The notes under the pieces were generated by a model, which saw nothing but the letters and a program-made list of their open reading frames with translations, was not told where the DNA came from and did no database searches. From Micromonospora phaseoli (GTDB lineage: Bacteria > Actinomycetota > Actinomycetes > Mycobacteriales > Micromonosporaceae), in NCBI RefSeq assembly GCF_900109115.1, contig NZ_FNYV01000003.1:90843-154842 (forward strand): DNA of 64,000 nucleotides, given 5' to 3'. This document shows positions 55,591-64,000 of this stretch, in pieces. The position numbers and the translations under genes were made by a program. How positions within the stretch are numbered: the stretch's first letter is position 1; each line of letters begins with the position of its first letter.

Positions 55591-56235
55591 CTACACCTCC
55601 TGGCTCTCGCGCAGCTGCGGCACCACGTCGCGCAGCCGGGCCAGGTCGATGGCACCCTCCCGGACGAGCACCGGCTCGTCGCCGGTCAGATCCACGATCG
55701 TGCTCGGCACCGGATCCACCGCCGGCCCCGCCTCCAGGTAGGCGCGCACGGAGTACGCCAGCTGGTCCCGTGCCTGGTCGGCGGTGAGCGCGGCCGGCTT
55801 GCCGGTCTTGTTTGCCGAGGCCACCGCCATCGGCCCGGTCTCGCGCAGCACCTCCAGCGCCACCGGGTGCAGCGGCATTCGCACCGCGACCGTGCCGCTG
55901 TCGTCGCCGAGATCCCACCGCAAACTCGCCGAGTGCTTCACCAGAATGGTGAGCGCCCCCGGCCAGAAGGCCTCCACCAGGTCCCGCGCCGCGGGCGGCA
56001 GCGTGTAGGTCAGCCCGTCGAGGGTGTGCCGGGAGCCGATCAGCACCGGCGGTGGCACGTGCGCCGCGCCCTTGGCGTCCAGCAGCGCCTTGACCGCGTA
56101 CGGGGTGAACGCGTCCGCGCCGATCCCGTAGACCGTGTCGGTCGGCAGGACGACAAGCTCACCGTTGCGGACCGCCTCGATGGCCGCAGCGATGCCGCGG
56201 TCCCGGTCGGCGAGCGACCGGCAGTCGTAGAGCAT
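55591..56235 (-). CDS. L-threonylcarbamoyladenylate synthase (TsaC/YwlC/Sua5 type)
   Basis: 214 residues with the YrdC fold: GELVVLPTDTVYGIGADA at the N-terminus, PGALTILV, and VAVRMPLHP with VASANKTGKPA. It makes threonylcarbamoyl-AMP for the t6A modification of tRNA. ATG at 56235 overlaps the prmC stop (TGATG). The operon prmC-tsaC-LMW phosphatase matches the usual arrangement around prfA. Confidence 0.93.
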   Translation of the reverse strand: MLYDCRSLADRDRGIAAAIEAVRNGELVVLPTDTVYGIGADAFTPYAVKALLDAKGAAHVPPPVLIGSRHTLDGLTYTLPPAARDLVEAFWPGALTILVKHSASLRWDLGDDSGTVAVRMPLHPVALEVLRETGPMAVASANKTGKPAALTADQARDQLAYSVRAYLEAGPAVDPVPSTIVDLTGDEPVLVREGAIDLARLRDVVPQLRESQEV

Positions 56236-57197
56236 CACGAGGAGCCAGTCTGCCACGTCTGCGCCGGGTCAGGTGCCGGGCGGTCCGCCCGGCGGGACGC
56301 GGTGACGAAACGGGGCCGACCGGCGAGGTCGTGGTGGTCGGCGATCGACGCGTACCCGCCGTGCGCGGTGAGCAGTCCGGGCACCGCCGTACCGTGACTG
56401 TCGTCGTGCTCGATGCCCAGCCCGCCGCCGAGGCGCAGCAGGGCCGCCGCCCGGTCGACCACCGGGCGGATGACGGCCAGGCCGTCCGTGCCACCGAACA
56501 CCGCCTCCGCCGGGTCGTGCCCGGCCACCTCCGGCGGCACGGCCACCGCCTGCGGGACGTAGGGCGGGTTGCAGAGCAGCACGTCGACCCGGCCGACCAG
56601 CTCGGCCAGCAGGTCCGGGTCGGTGGCGTCCGCCTCGACCACCTCGATCGGCCGGTCCCCCGCGGCGACCCGGGCCGCCGCGTTACGCCGCAGCCAGGAC
56701 AGCGCGGCGGGAGAGCGTTCCACCGCGACCACCCGGGCCGCCGGCACCTCGTGCGCCACCGACAGCGCGATCGCCCCGGACCCGCTGCACAGATCCACCA
56801 CCAGCGGCGGCGCGCCGCCGGCCCGATCGACCTGCCGGGCTCGCTCGACCCCCCAGCCGGCGAGCAGTTCGGTCTCCGGGCGTGGCACGAAGACACCCGG
56901 CCCGACGGCCAGCTCCAGGTGTCGGAAGCCGGCGCTGCCGGTGAGGTGTTGCAGGGGCTCCTGCTGGGCTCGCCGCGCCACCAGCGTGTGGTAGACGTCG
57001 AGCTGACTGTCGGTGAACCCGTCCGCGAGGGCCAACCGCCCCCGGGGCACCTGGAGCACGTACGCGGCCAGCAACTCCGCCTCCGCCCGGGCCGAGACCA
57101 CGCCGGCTGCCGCCAGATCGCGGGCGGCTCGGGCCAGTGCGGAAGAGGGACGGTGACGTCTCGTCCCTTCGGACGGGTGTTGCGGCACGGTGGTCAC
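56235..57197 (-). CDS. prmC: Peptide chain release factor N5-glutamine methyltransferase
   Basis: 320 residues. N-terminal helical domain and a SAM-binding Rossmann domain with LCSGSGAIALS and the catalytic NPPYVP. PrmC methylates the GGQ glutamine of release factors; prfA lies 1.6 kb away. GTG at 57197 follows a TTATTG-like A/T stretch closely, so it may be leaderless. Its C-terminus is Arg/Ala/Pro-rich. Confidence 0.92.
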   Translation of the reverse strand: MTTVPQHPSEGTRRHRPSSALARAARDLAAAGVVSARAEAELLAAYVLQVPRGRLALADGFTDSQLDVYHTLVARRAQQEPLQHLTGSAGFRHLELAVGPGVFVPRPETELLAGWGVERARQVDRAGGAPPLVVDLCSGSGAIALSVAHEVPAARVVAVERSPAALSWLRRNAAARVAAGDRPIEVVEADATDPDLLAELVGRVDVLLCNPPYVPQAVAVPPEVAGHDPAEAVFGGTDGLAVIRPVVDRAAALLRLGGGLGIEHDDSHGTAVPGLLTAHGGYASIADHHDLAGRPRFVTASRRADRPAPDPAQTWQTGSS

Positions 57198-57271
57198 GCA
57201 ATAATCATGAATCGTCGCGGTGCACGTGCATAAGCGGGTGCAGCCGGCGACACACCGACAGGAGGTCGCGG

Positions 57272-58822
57272 GTGGCTTGGCTCGACCGGGTCGATGACCA
57301 GGTTGACGTCCTGACGAAAGCGCGGGCGTTGCAGGAGGTGAGCCGCTCTGCCGAGGCGTACGCGCTCCTCGACCGGGTGTTGCGTACCACCCGGGATCCG
57401 CATGCCCGGGCCGACGCGCTCGTGCAGCGGCTCTCCGCACTGATCAATCTCGGTCGCACAGCGGAGTACACCCGCGCCATCGAGGAGGCCTCCGCGGCGG
57501 TACGCGATCTTGCCGAGCCCTACCTGCACGGGCACCTCAACGCGCTGGCCGCGCTCGCCGCCCACCACCAGGGCGCGCTGGACCGCTGCGTCACGCACCT
57601 GGTGAAGGCGGCCCGGGCGCTCGGGGCCGTGGAGGACCCGGACCGGGACACCGCCTGGGGTTGGCACGACCTCGCGATGGCCTACTCCTACCTCAGCTTC
57701 CACGGTTACGCACTCGGCGCGATCGAACGTGCCCGGCAACTCGGCACCGCCGCCGCGATCCCCGAGGAGACGTTCGCCGCCCCGGGTATCCGACTGCGCA
57801 ACGCGGTTGCCCTGGACCATACCGGCGACAGCGACGGTTGCCTGCGGGTACTGCGGGACGTCGCCGGCGACCTCGACCGGTTCGTCTCCGCCGGGCGCGC
57901 CGACCGGCTGCGCCCCAGCAGCCTGGCCGCCTACGGCTATGCCGCGGCCCGCCGGGCCGCGCTCGGCGACGGCATCCCCGCCACCGGGGGCAGCGCCCCG
58001 GACCGACTGCTCGGGCACGGCGCGGACAGCGCACGCGCCCGCGACATGCGCCAACTCGGCCAGGTCTGCCTGGCCATCGCCGACGGACGTCCGATCGAGG
58101 CGGTCACCCGGCTGGAGACCGTCCACGTCGCCGCCGAGACGCTCGGCGCGGCCGAGCCGGCCCGGCTGCGCAGCATGGCTCTGGGACGGGCGGGCGACCA
58201 TGCGGCGGCGCACCGGGCCGACCGGCTGGCCTTCCGGCTCGCCGCCCAGCGCCACGACCGGCTCCGCGACGTCTACATCGACGGCATCGCGGCCCGGATC
58301 GACCACGAGGAGATGCGGCGCGAGGCGGCCCGGTTCGAGGGCGAGGCGCTGACCGACCCGTTGACCGGGCTGCCGAACCGGCGCCGGCTGGAGCGCTACA
58401 TCGCGGCGGTGGTCTCCCGGGGTGAACGGGTGGTGATCGGCGTCTGCGACCTCGACGGGTTCAAGGCGGTCAACACCCGGCACGGGCACCACTCGGGGGA
58501 CCTGGTCCTCCAGCGGGTCGCCGGAGTGATCAACAGGGTGATGCGCCGGGGAGATTTCGTAGCCCGCTACGGCGGCGACGAGTTCGTGGTGGTGCTGCCC
58601 GGCGCGGGGATGTCCGAGGCGGCCGAGGTGGCCCGCCGCATCGATGCCGCCGTACGCACCGAGGACTGGGAGTCACTGGTACCGGGCACCCCGGTCGGGG
58701 TCAGCATCGGCCTGTCCGAGGTCAGCGCCGCCGGACCGGGCCAGCGGGACGCGCTCGGCGCCGCCTTCGAGGCCGCCGACCGGGAGATGCTGCGGGCCAA
58801 GACCCGACCGCGATCCGCCTGA
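57272..58822 (+). CDS. Diguanylate cyclase with N-terminal TPR-like domain
   Basis: 516 residues. N-terminal 340 residues are helical repeats without an evident sensor; the GGDEF domain (about 365-515) has GGDEF at 434-438 and the product-inhibition I-site RRGD at 425-428, five residues before. It should make c-di-GMP, which controls development in filamentous actinomycetes through BldD. GTG at 57272 has AGGAGG at 57260-57265. It interrupts the prmC-prfA series on the opposite strand. Confidence 0.9.
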   Translation: MAWLDRVDDQVDVLTKARALQEVSRSAEAYALLDRVLRTTRDPHARADALVQRLSALINLGRTAEYTRAIEEASAAVRDLAEPYLHGHLNALAALAAHHQGALDRCVTHLVKAARALGAVEDPDRDTAWGWHDLAMAYSYLSFHGYALGAIERARQLGTAAAIPEETFAAPGIRLRNAVALDHTGDSDGCLRVLRDVAGDLDRFVSAGRADRLRPSSLAAYGYAAARRAALGDGIPATGGSAPDRLLGHGADSARARDMRQLGQVCLAIADGRPIEAVTRLETVHVAAETLGAAEPARLRSMALGRAGDHAAAHRADRLAFRLAAQRHDRLRDVYIDGIAARIDHEEMRREAARFEGEALTDPLTGLPNRRRLERYIAAVVSRGERVVIGVCDLDGFKAVNTRHGHHSGDLVLQRVAGVINRVMRRGDFVARYGGDEFVVVLPGAGMSEAAEVARRIDAAVRTEDWESLVPGTPVGVSIGLSEVSAAGPGQRDALGAAFEAADREMLRAKTRPRSA

Positions 58823-58827
58823 GCGGG

Positions 58828-59916
58828 TCAGCGACGGGCCAACTCCGCATCGCCGGCCAGGCGGGCCGCCCGATCGGCCTCGCCGAGGGCGTCGAGCACG
58901 CCGTCCAGGTCCCCGGCGAGCGCCAGGTCGAGGTTGTACGCGGTGTACCCGATCCGGTGGTCGGTGATCCGGTTCTGCGGGAAGTTGTACGTGCGGATCC
59001 GCTCGGAGCGGTCCACCGTCCGCACCTGGGCCTTGCGGGCGTCCGACGCGGCCGCGTCGGCCTGCTCCTGGACGGCGGCGAGCAGCCGGGCGCGCAGGAT
59101 CCGCATCGCCTGCTCGCGGTTCTGCAACTGCGACTTCTCGTTCTGGCAGGAGACCACGATGCCGGTGGGCAGGTGGGTGATCCGCACCGCCGAGTCGGTG
59201 GTGTTCACCGACTGGCCGCCCGGCCCGGACGAACGAAACACGTCGATGCGCAGCTCGTTGGGGTCGACGGTGACGTCGACCTCCTCGGCCTCCGGCAGCA
59301 CCAGGACGCCGGCGGCGCTGGTGTGGATGCGTCCCTGCGACTCGGTGACCGGGACCCGCTGCACCCGGTGCACGCCGCCCTCCCACTTCAACCGGGACCA
59401 CACGCCGTTGCCGCCCTCGGGCACGCCCTTGGTCTTGATCGCCAACGAGACGTCCTTGACGCCGCCCAGGTCGGAGTCCTGAGCGTCGAGCACCTCGGTG
59501 AGCCAGCCGTGCCGCTCGGCGTACCGGGTGTACATGCGCAGCAGGTCACCGGCGAACAGCGCCGACTCCTCGCCGCCCTCGCCGGCCTTGATCTCGACGA
59601 TGACGTCCTTGGCGTCGTGCGGGTCGCGTGGCATGAGCAGCTCGGCGAGCCGTCCCTCCAGCCCCGGCAGCGTCGCCGCGATCGACTCCGCCTCGGCCGC
59701 GAAGGAGGCGTCCTCGGCGGCCAACTCCCGCGCGGCGGCGAGGTCCGCCTGGGCCCGCCGCAACTCGCCTGCCGCCTTGTTCAGCGGCACCAGCTCGGCA
59801 TAGCGCCGGCCGACCCGCCGCGCGGTGCCCTGGTCGGCGTGGATGGCGGGATCGGCCAGCCGCTTCTCCAACTCGGCGTACTCGTCGAGGAGTGCGGCCA
59901 GGCGTTCGCTGCTCAT
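58828..59916 (-). CDS. prfA: Peptide chain release factor 1
   Basis: 362 residues. The codon-recognition motif reads PVT ([10 protein letters not shown]), and the catalytic GGQ is at about residue 235 ([11 protein letters not shown]). It terminates at UAA and UAG. ATG at 59916; a longer upstream reading is not coding. It is 94 bases after rpmE with a hairpin between them. Confidence 0.95.
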   Translation of the reverse strand: MSSERLAALLDEYAELEKRLADPAIHADQGTARRVGRRYAELVPLNKAAGELRRAQADLAAARELAAEDASFAAEAESIAATLPGLEGRLAELLMPRDPHDAKDVIVEIKAGEGGEESALFAGDLLRMYTRYAERHGWLTEVLDAQDSDLGGVKDVSLAIKTKGVPEGGNGVWSRLKWEGGVHRVQRVPVTESQGRIHTSAAGVLVLPEAEEVDVTVDPNELRIDVFRSSGPGGQSVNTTDSAVRITHLPTGIVVSCQNEKSQLQNREQAMRILRARLLAAVQEQADAAASDARKAQVRTVDRSERIRTYNFPQNRITDHRIGYTAYNLDLALAGDLDGVLDALGEADRAARLAGDAELARR

Positions 59917-59963
59917 GCTGGGGATAGCTCCTTGGACGCGGGGAGACCGGGACACAGACGGAC

Positions 59964-60000
59964 GACGCCCGCGCCCGGCGGGAAACCGGACGCGGGCGTC
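59964..60000 (-). terminator. Hairpin between rpmE and prfA
   Basis: GACGCCCGCG at 59964-59973 pairs with CGCGGGCGTC at 59991-60000. It lies 11 bases after the rpmE stop. No T-run; partial termination or processing is possible. Confidence 0.5.
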
Positions 60001-60010
60001 GGACGAGGAG

Positions 60011-60235
60011 CTACTTGGCCTTCTTGGCCTGAACCTTGGCGTACTTCTGCTGGAACTTCGCGACCCGGCCAGCGGTGTCCAGGACACGCTGCTTGCCCGT
60101 GTAGAACGGGTGGCACGCGCTGCACGTCTCGACGTGGATCGAGCCGCCCTTGGCGGTGCTGCGGGTGGTGAAAGTGCTGCCGCAGGAGCAGGTGACCTCG
60201 GTGGTCACGTACTCCGGGTGAATGTTGGACTTCAT
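60011..60235 (-). CDS. rpmE: 50S ribosomal protein L31, zinc-binding form
   Basis: 74 residues. Cysteines in TCSCGS and CSACHPF mark the zinc-containing (C+) form, the one normally replaced by a zinc-free paralogue during zinc starvation. ATG at 60235 begins MKSNIHPEY, the standard L31 start. It lies between rho and prfA. Confidence 0.97.
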   Translation of the reverse strand: MKSNIHPEYVTTEVTCSCGSTFTTRSTAKGGSIHVETCSACHPFYTGKQRVLDTAGRVAKFQQKYAKVQAKKAK

Positions 60236-60596
60236 CTCGCCTCGGTCCTCTCGTCGTGGTCGCCGGGTCGCCCTGGTGCGCCGCTCGCGCACTCATCGGG
60301 CGTGAACCGGAACCGGTGGCCGATTGACCAGTCTGCCATGGGCATCGGCCGACCCGGAAAGCGGGCCGTACCGCTGGTCCGACCAGGTCAACAGCGGGCC
60401 GTAGGTGAGCATTCCCGCCGCCCCGCGAGGCATTCCTGTCGCCCGGCCCAGCTCGAACTACAGTCACTCGTTGTGACGCAATCGGTGCGCCGTGGCTCAC
60501 GTGGTCAACGTGTGGTGCGGGCCGGCTGGGACGCGCGTACGCCGAGGGGCGCGGCCGGTCTCGGCCGCGCCCCTCGGCGCTCTGTTCCGGCGGAGG
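60236..60596. other. 361-base region between rho and rpmE
   Basis: It contains the hairpin after rho (60541-60578), a TTGACC -35-like element for rpmE (minus strand of 60386-60391) without a convincing -10, and a presumed rpmE leader. I see no coding frame. Confidence 0.5.
60541..60578. terminator. 17-bp perfect hairpin after rho
   Basis: 60541-60557 is exactly inverted at 60562-60578 with a 4-base loop, 18 bases beyond the rho stop. No T-run, but a probable transcript end. Confidence 0.6.
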
Positions 60597-62657
60597 TCAC
60601 TCCCCCGGCGTCGACTTGGCGATCTGCATCAGGAACTCGATGTTGGTCCGGGACTGCTTGAGCCGGTCCAACAGGAGGTCGAGCGCCGCCTGCGAGTCCA
60701 GCGAGTGCAGCACCTTGCGGAGCTTGTGCACGATGGCCAACTCCTCCGGCGCGAGCAGGATCTCCTCCTTGCGCGTACCGGACGGGTGGATGTCGATGGC
60801 CGGGAAGGTCCGCTTGTCGGCGATCTTCCGGTCCAGCTTCAGCTCCGCGTTACCGGTGCCCTTGAACTCCTCGAAGATGACCGTGTCCGCCATGGAACCG
60901 GTCTCCACCAGGGCGGTGGCGAGGATGGTCAGCGAGCCGCCGTTCTCGATGTTGCGGGCCGCGCCGAGGAACCGCTTCGGCGGGTAGAGCGCGGTGGAGT
61001 CGATACCACCGGACATGATCCGGCCGCTGGCCGGCGCCGCCAGGTTGTACGACCGACCGAGCCGGGTCACCGAGTCGAGCAGTACGACCACGTCGTGGCC
61101 CAGCTCGACCAGGCGCTTGGCCCGCTCGATCGCCAGCTCGGCGACCGTGGTGTGGTCCTGCGGCGGACGGTCGAACGTGGCCGCGACGACCTCGCCCTTG
61201 ACCGAGCGCTGCATGTCGGTGACCTCTTCGGGCCGCTCGTCGACCAGCACCACCATCAGGTGACATTCCGGGTTGTTGTGGGTGATCGCGTTCGCGATCG
61301 CCTGCAGCACCATGGTCTTGCCGGCCTTCGGCGGCGAGACGATCAACGCCCGCTGCCCCTTGCCGATCGGCATGACCAGGTCGATCAACCGGGTGGTGAG
61401 GATGTGCGGCTCGCTCTCCAGCCGCAGCCGCTCCTGCGGGTACAGCGGAGTGAGCTTGTAGAACTCCGGCCGGCGCTTGGCCTCGTCCGGCTCCATCCCG
61501 TTGATGGTGTCCAGCCGGACCAGCGGGTTGTACTTGTCGCGCCGCTGATCGCCGTCGCGGGCCGCCCGCACCGCACCGGTGATCGCGTCACCGCGCCGCA
61601 GGCCGTACTTCTTGATCTGGGACATCGACACGTACACGTCGTTCGGGCCGGCCAGGTAGCCGGTGGTCCGGACGAAGGCGTAGTTGTCGAGCACATCGAC
61701 GATGCCGGCCACCGGGACGAGCACGTCGTCGTCGCCGACCTGCGGCTCACGACCGCCGCTGTCGCCACCGGGCTCGCCACGGTCACTACGGCCCCGCCGA
61801 CGGTCCCGGAAGCGGCTGCGCCGGCTGCGCCGACCGCCGCTGTCGTCGTCGTCACCGTCGTTGTCCCGCTCGGCGCGCTGCCCACGGTCACCACGGTCAC
61901 GATCGCCGCGCTCGCCACGGTCGCCACGGTCGCCGCGCTCGCCACGGTCGGCGGCGCGCTCCCCACGGTCGGCCTGCTCGCCACGATCGGCCCGCTCGCC
62001 ACGATCCGCCCGCTCGCCACGGCCAGCCCGCTCGCCACGATCGGCACCCCGATCGCCGCGGTCAGTCCGCTCGGTGCGCTCGCCACGGTCAGTCCGCTCA
62101 GTGCGCTCGCCACGGTCAGTCCGCTCGGTGCGCTCGCCACGATCGGCGGCACGCTCGCCACGGTCGGCCCGCTCGGCAGTACGCTCGCCACGGTCGCGAC
62201 CGGACCGGCCCTCGGACCGCTCGCCCTCGGCGGCCGGCTCCTCGGTGCGGGTTTCCGCCACGGCGGTCCGGCTGCGCCGGGTACGACCACGGCCCTCGCT
62301 CTCGACGCTCGCCGCCGGTTGCTCGGCGCCACGGCGCTCAGCCTCCGGCCGCTCACCCGCGTCCCGTACCTCCGCGTGGACCTCCTCGCGGGCCGGTGCG
62401 GCGGCCGCCGCGACCTCGGCCCGTGGTCGAGGGGCCCCGGCGGCGCCGCCCTGCCGCTCGGTGATCGCGCTGATCAGCTCGCCTTTGCGCATGCGAGCCG
62501 TGCCCGAGATGCCGAGCGACGCGGCCAGGCTCTGCAGTTCCGGCAGCAGCATCGCCGACAGACCCGTGCCGCTGCGCCGGCGACGGGCAGGGGCAGCGGT
62601 GGTGGCATCGCCAGCGACGTTGGAAACATCCGACGTCACGTCGGTGGTGTCGCTCAA
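60597..62657 (-). CDS. rho: Transcription termination factor Rho with Arg/Asp-rich insert
   Basis: 686 residues from a TTG start at 62657, which has GGGAAGGAA upstream. Rho N-terminal helical domain (about 30-75), a low-complexity insert (about 80-300) with many (T)DRGER units, the RNA-binding fold (about 310-385) and the ATPase with P-loop PPKAGKT at about 440-446. Such inserts in actinobacterial Rho bind RNA and promote termination on structured GC-rich transcripts. Within the insert the unit RGERTERTD is repeated three times in a row. Confidence 0.95.
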   Translation of the reverse strand: MSDTTDVTSDVSNVAGDATTAAPARRRRSGTGLSAMLLPELQSLAASLGISGTARMRKGELISAITERQGGAAGAPRPRAEVAAAAAPAREEVHAEVRDAGERPEAERRGAEQPAASVESEGRGRTRRSRTAVAETRTEEPAAEGERSEGRSGRDRGERTAERADRGERAADRGERTERTDRGERTERTDRGERTERTDRGDRGADRGERAGRGERADRGERADRGEQADRGERAADRGERGDRGDRGERGDRDRGDRGQRAERDNDGDDDDSGGRRSRRSRFRDRRRGRSDRGEPGGDSGGREPQVGDDDVLVPVAGIVDVLDNYAFVRTTGYLAGPNDVYVSMSQIKKYGLRRGDAITGAVRAARDGDQRRDKYNPLVRLDTINGMEPDEAKRRPEFYKLTPLYPQERLRLESEPHILTTRLIDLVMPIGKGQRALIVSPPKAGKTMVLQAIANAITHNNPECHLMVVLVDERPEEVTDMQRSVKGEVVAATFDRPPQDHTTVAELAIERAKRLVELGHDVVVLLDSVTRLGRSYNLAAPASGRIMSGGIDSTALYPPKRFLGAARNIENGGSLTILATALVETGSMADTVIFEEFKGTGNAELKLDRKIADKRTFPAIDIHPSGTRKEEILLAPEELAIVHKLRKVLHSLDSQAALDLLLDRLKQSRTNIEFLMQIAKSTPGE

Positions 62658-62953
62658 TGGATTCCTTCCCTCGGTAAGGCCGGGGCTGCCCGGAATCGAC
62701 AACAGGTGGCCGGGCGGCCTCGGTGCACCCGCCTCGCATGACGCTTCGCGGGAGTCTGTAACACAGCAGCCGGTCGGTAGCCCGACCCACCGGAGGAGCT
62801 GGCGAGCGGGTTTCGCCGTCTGCGGCGACCAGTGAAGACTGCGGTGCGGCGTGGGCCTAGGCAGGGGTGACGGGCTTACCGCCGAAAGCTTCGGGGGTGC
62901 GCCGACCCGCAGGAGATCGCATGCTTCGCGGCTGTGCTAAGTCTAGAGCGTAA
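62658..62953 (-). other. Long leader region of rho
   Basis: 296 bases between thrB and rho. A minus-strand TAGACT at 62940-62945 could be the -10, giving a leader of about 275 bases. rho genes are often autoregulated through termination in their leader, which fits this length. No coding frame is evident. Confidence 0.45.
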
Positions 62954-63898
62954 TCAACTCTTCCGACCTGCGGCAACAGGGTCCCGCTCCGCGTGTCCGA
63001 GTCTACCCCGCCCGACCTGTGCGCCGCGTACCTCTACCGCCAACCGTAGCAGTTGCCAGTCTGTTCCCGCATCGAAGCCCTCGGGCAGCTCGGACAGGGC
63101 GAGCACGGTCGGTCCCGCCCCACTGACCACAGCGGCCACGCCAGCCGCACGCAACTCGCTGACCAGGGCCGCCGTCGCCGGCATCGAGGGCGCACGGTAG
63201 TCCTGATGCAGCCGGTCGACGGTGGCCGGCAGCAACAGCGCCGGCTGCGTCGTCAACGCGTGCATCAGCAGCGCTGCCCGACCGGCGTTGAACGCGGCGT
63301 CACCGTGCGGCACGGTCGCCGGCAGCGCCGCGCGGGCCGACGCGGTCAGCCCGCGCTCGGCGGGGACCAGCACCGTCGGGCGTACGCCGTCGCCCACCGG
63401 CATCGACACCGCCCGCGCGCCGGACGGTTCCGTCCAGGCCACGGTGAAACCGCCGAGCAGACAGGGCGCGACATTGTCCGGATGGCCCTCGATCTGGGCG
63501 GCCAGCCGCAGCGCGGCGTCATCGTCGAGACGGCGTTCCCCGTCGATGACCAGCGCCCGGGCCAGCAGCACGCCGGCGACGATCGCCGCCGAGGAGGAGC
63601 CGAGCCCGCGCGCCTGCGGGATGCGGTTCACGCACTCCACCGCCAGCCCCGACGGCTGTCCGCCGAGCACGTCGAAAGCCGCCCGCATCGCGCGGACCAC
63701 CAGGTGCCCGTCGTCGGCCGGCAGCTCGCCGGCGCCCTCTCCGGTCACCGACACGGCCACGCCACCGGCCGTCACCTCAGCGGCGACGTCGTCGTGCAGC
63801 GCGAGGGCGAGGCCGAGCGCGTCGAAGCCCGGGCCCAGGTTCGCACTGGTGGCCGGGACCCGGACCCGGACCGGGCCGGCGGCGAATGTGGTCGGCAC
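62954..63898 (-). CDS. thrB: Homoserine kinase
   Basis: 314 residues of the GHMP kinase family, with the ATP loop PQARGLGSSSAA and the N-terminal VPATSANLGPGFDALG. It phosphorylates homoserine for threonine synthesis. GTG start at 63898, nine bases after the stop of the preceding gene. TAGCAT six bases before the GTG could act as a leaderless -10. Confidence 0.95.
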   Translation of the reverse strand: MPTTFAAGPVRVRVPATSANLGPGFDALGLALALHDDVAAEVTAGGVAVSVTGEGAGELPADDGHLVVRAMRAAFDVLGGQPSGLAVECVNRIPQARGLGSSSAAIVAGVLLARALVIDGERRLDDDAALRLAAQIEGHPDNVAPCLLGGFTVAWTEPSGARAVSMPVGDGVRPTVLVPAERGLTASARAALPATVPHGDAAFNAGRAALLMHALTTQPALLLPATVDRLHQDYRAPSMPATAALVSELRAAGVAAVVSGAGPTVLALSELPEGFDAGTDWQLLRLAVEVRGAQVGRGRLGHAERDPVAAGRKS

Positions 63899-63907
63899 CC
63901 GCTCATG

Positions 63908-64000
63908 CTAGGGCAGCGCGGCGCGCTGCGGCGGGGCGGCCGGTGCGCTGAGCGAGAGGTTCCGGGTGGCGACCCGCCAACCGATCGCGTAGGTCAGGGT
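63908..64000 (-). CDS. C-terminal end of an unidentified gene (5' end outside window)
   Basis: An open frame enters from the right edge and ends at TAG (63908-63910), giving 30 residues with TYAIGWRVATRN followed by an Ala/Pro-rich tail. It lies 9 bases before thrB on the same strand, so it is probably in the same operon. Threonine synthase is the usual neighbour, but this end is too short to recognise. Confidence 0.5.
   Translation of the reverse strand, partial: TLTYAIGWRVATRNLSLSAPAAPPQRAALP

Overview
This is a stretch of high-GC actinobacterial chromosome. Gene content and style point to a Micromonospora-like filamentous actinomycete. The evidence is a NucS mismatch endonuclease in place of MutS/MutL, a pair of long polar coiled-coil proteins beside the methylmalonyl-CoA genes, an XRE-DUF5753/DUF397 pair, an actinobacterial Rho with a large Arg/Asp-rich insert, Arg-rich sortase-associated proteins and many leaderless-looking promoters. 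The genus is inference. I see no rRNA, tRNA, CRISPR, prophage or intact insertion sequence.

Layout. 1-1.1 kb: tail of a surface repeat protein and a class F-like sortase. 1.1-11 kb: NAD-dependent glutamate dehydrogenase (giant form), a lipoprotein class B PBP, an arginase-fold protein and a CnoX-like thioredoxin. 11-17.6 kb: isobutyryl-CoA mutase large subunit, an Asp23/Gls24 protein, MeaB GTPase, thiolase, methylmalonyl-CoA epimerase and crotonyl-CoA carboxylase/reductase. 17.9-21.6 kb: two FilP/DivIVA-like coiled-coil proteins. 21.6-23.2 kb: a WhiJ-like regulatory trio. 23.3-31.6 kb: hydrolases, a tandem-fused 3-hydroxyacyl-CoA dehydrogenase, FHA protein, aldehyde dehydrogenase, NucS, DUF4126 and DUF1540 proteins. 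31.7-38.6 kb: ethylmalonyl-CoA mutase, an ABC-2 exporter, 3-hydroxybutyryl-CoA dehydrogenase, MurA and a PduO-type cobalamin adenosyltransferase. 39-49.4 kb: a secreted lysozyme-like protein, DUF2550, then the ATP synthase genes, with an LCP-family gene between atpD and atpC. 49.5-57.2 kb: atpI, glyA, an SDR protein, a class A PBP, a LMW phosphatase, TsaC/YwlC and PrmC. 57.3-64 kb: a diguanylate cyclase, then prfA, rpmE, rho, thrB and the tail of one more gene.

How they work together. Thiolase, 3-hydroxybutyryl-CoA dehydrogenase, Ccr, epimerase, Ecm and Icm make up much of an ethylmalonyl-CoA/isobutyryl-CoA network that assimilates acetyl-CoA and branched acyl-CoA and supplies polyketide extender units. 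MeaB and the adenosyltransferase serve its B12 mutases. A palindrome-like site recurs next to the -10 elements of icm, thl/mce, ccr, ecm, hbd and the fused dehydrogenase, suggesting one TetR-type repressor controls this scattered set. I consider that the strongest new observation here. Other notable points are a sortase with no arginine after its catalytic cysteine, a very short ATP synthase epsilon cut off from its operon, an Asp-type MurA, murA and the adenosyltransferase starting on the same CATG, and a 57-bp dispersed repeat that supplies the stop codon of ecm.
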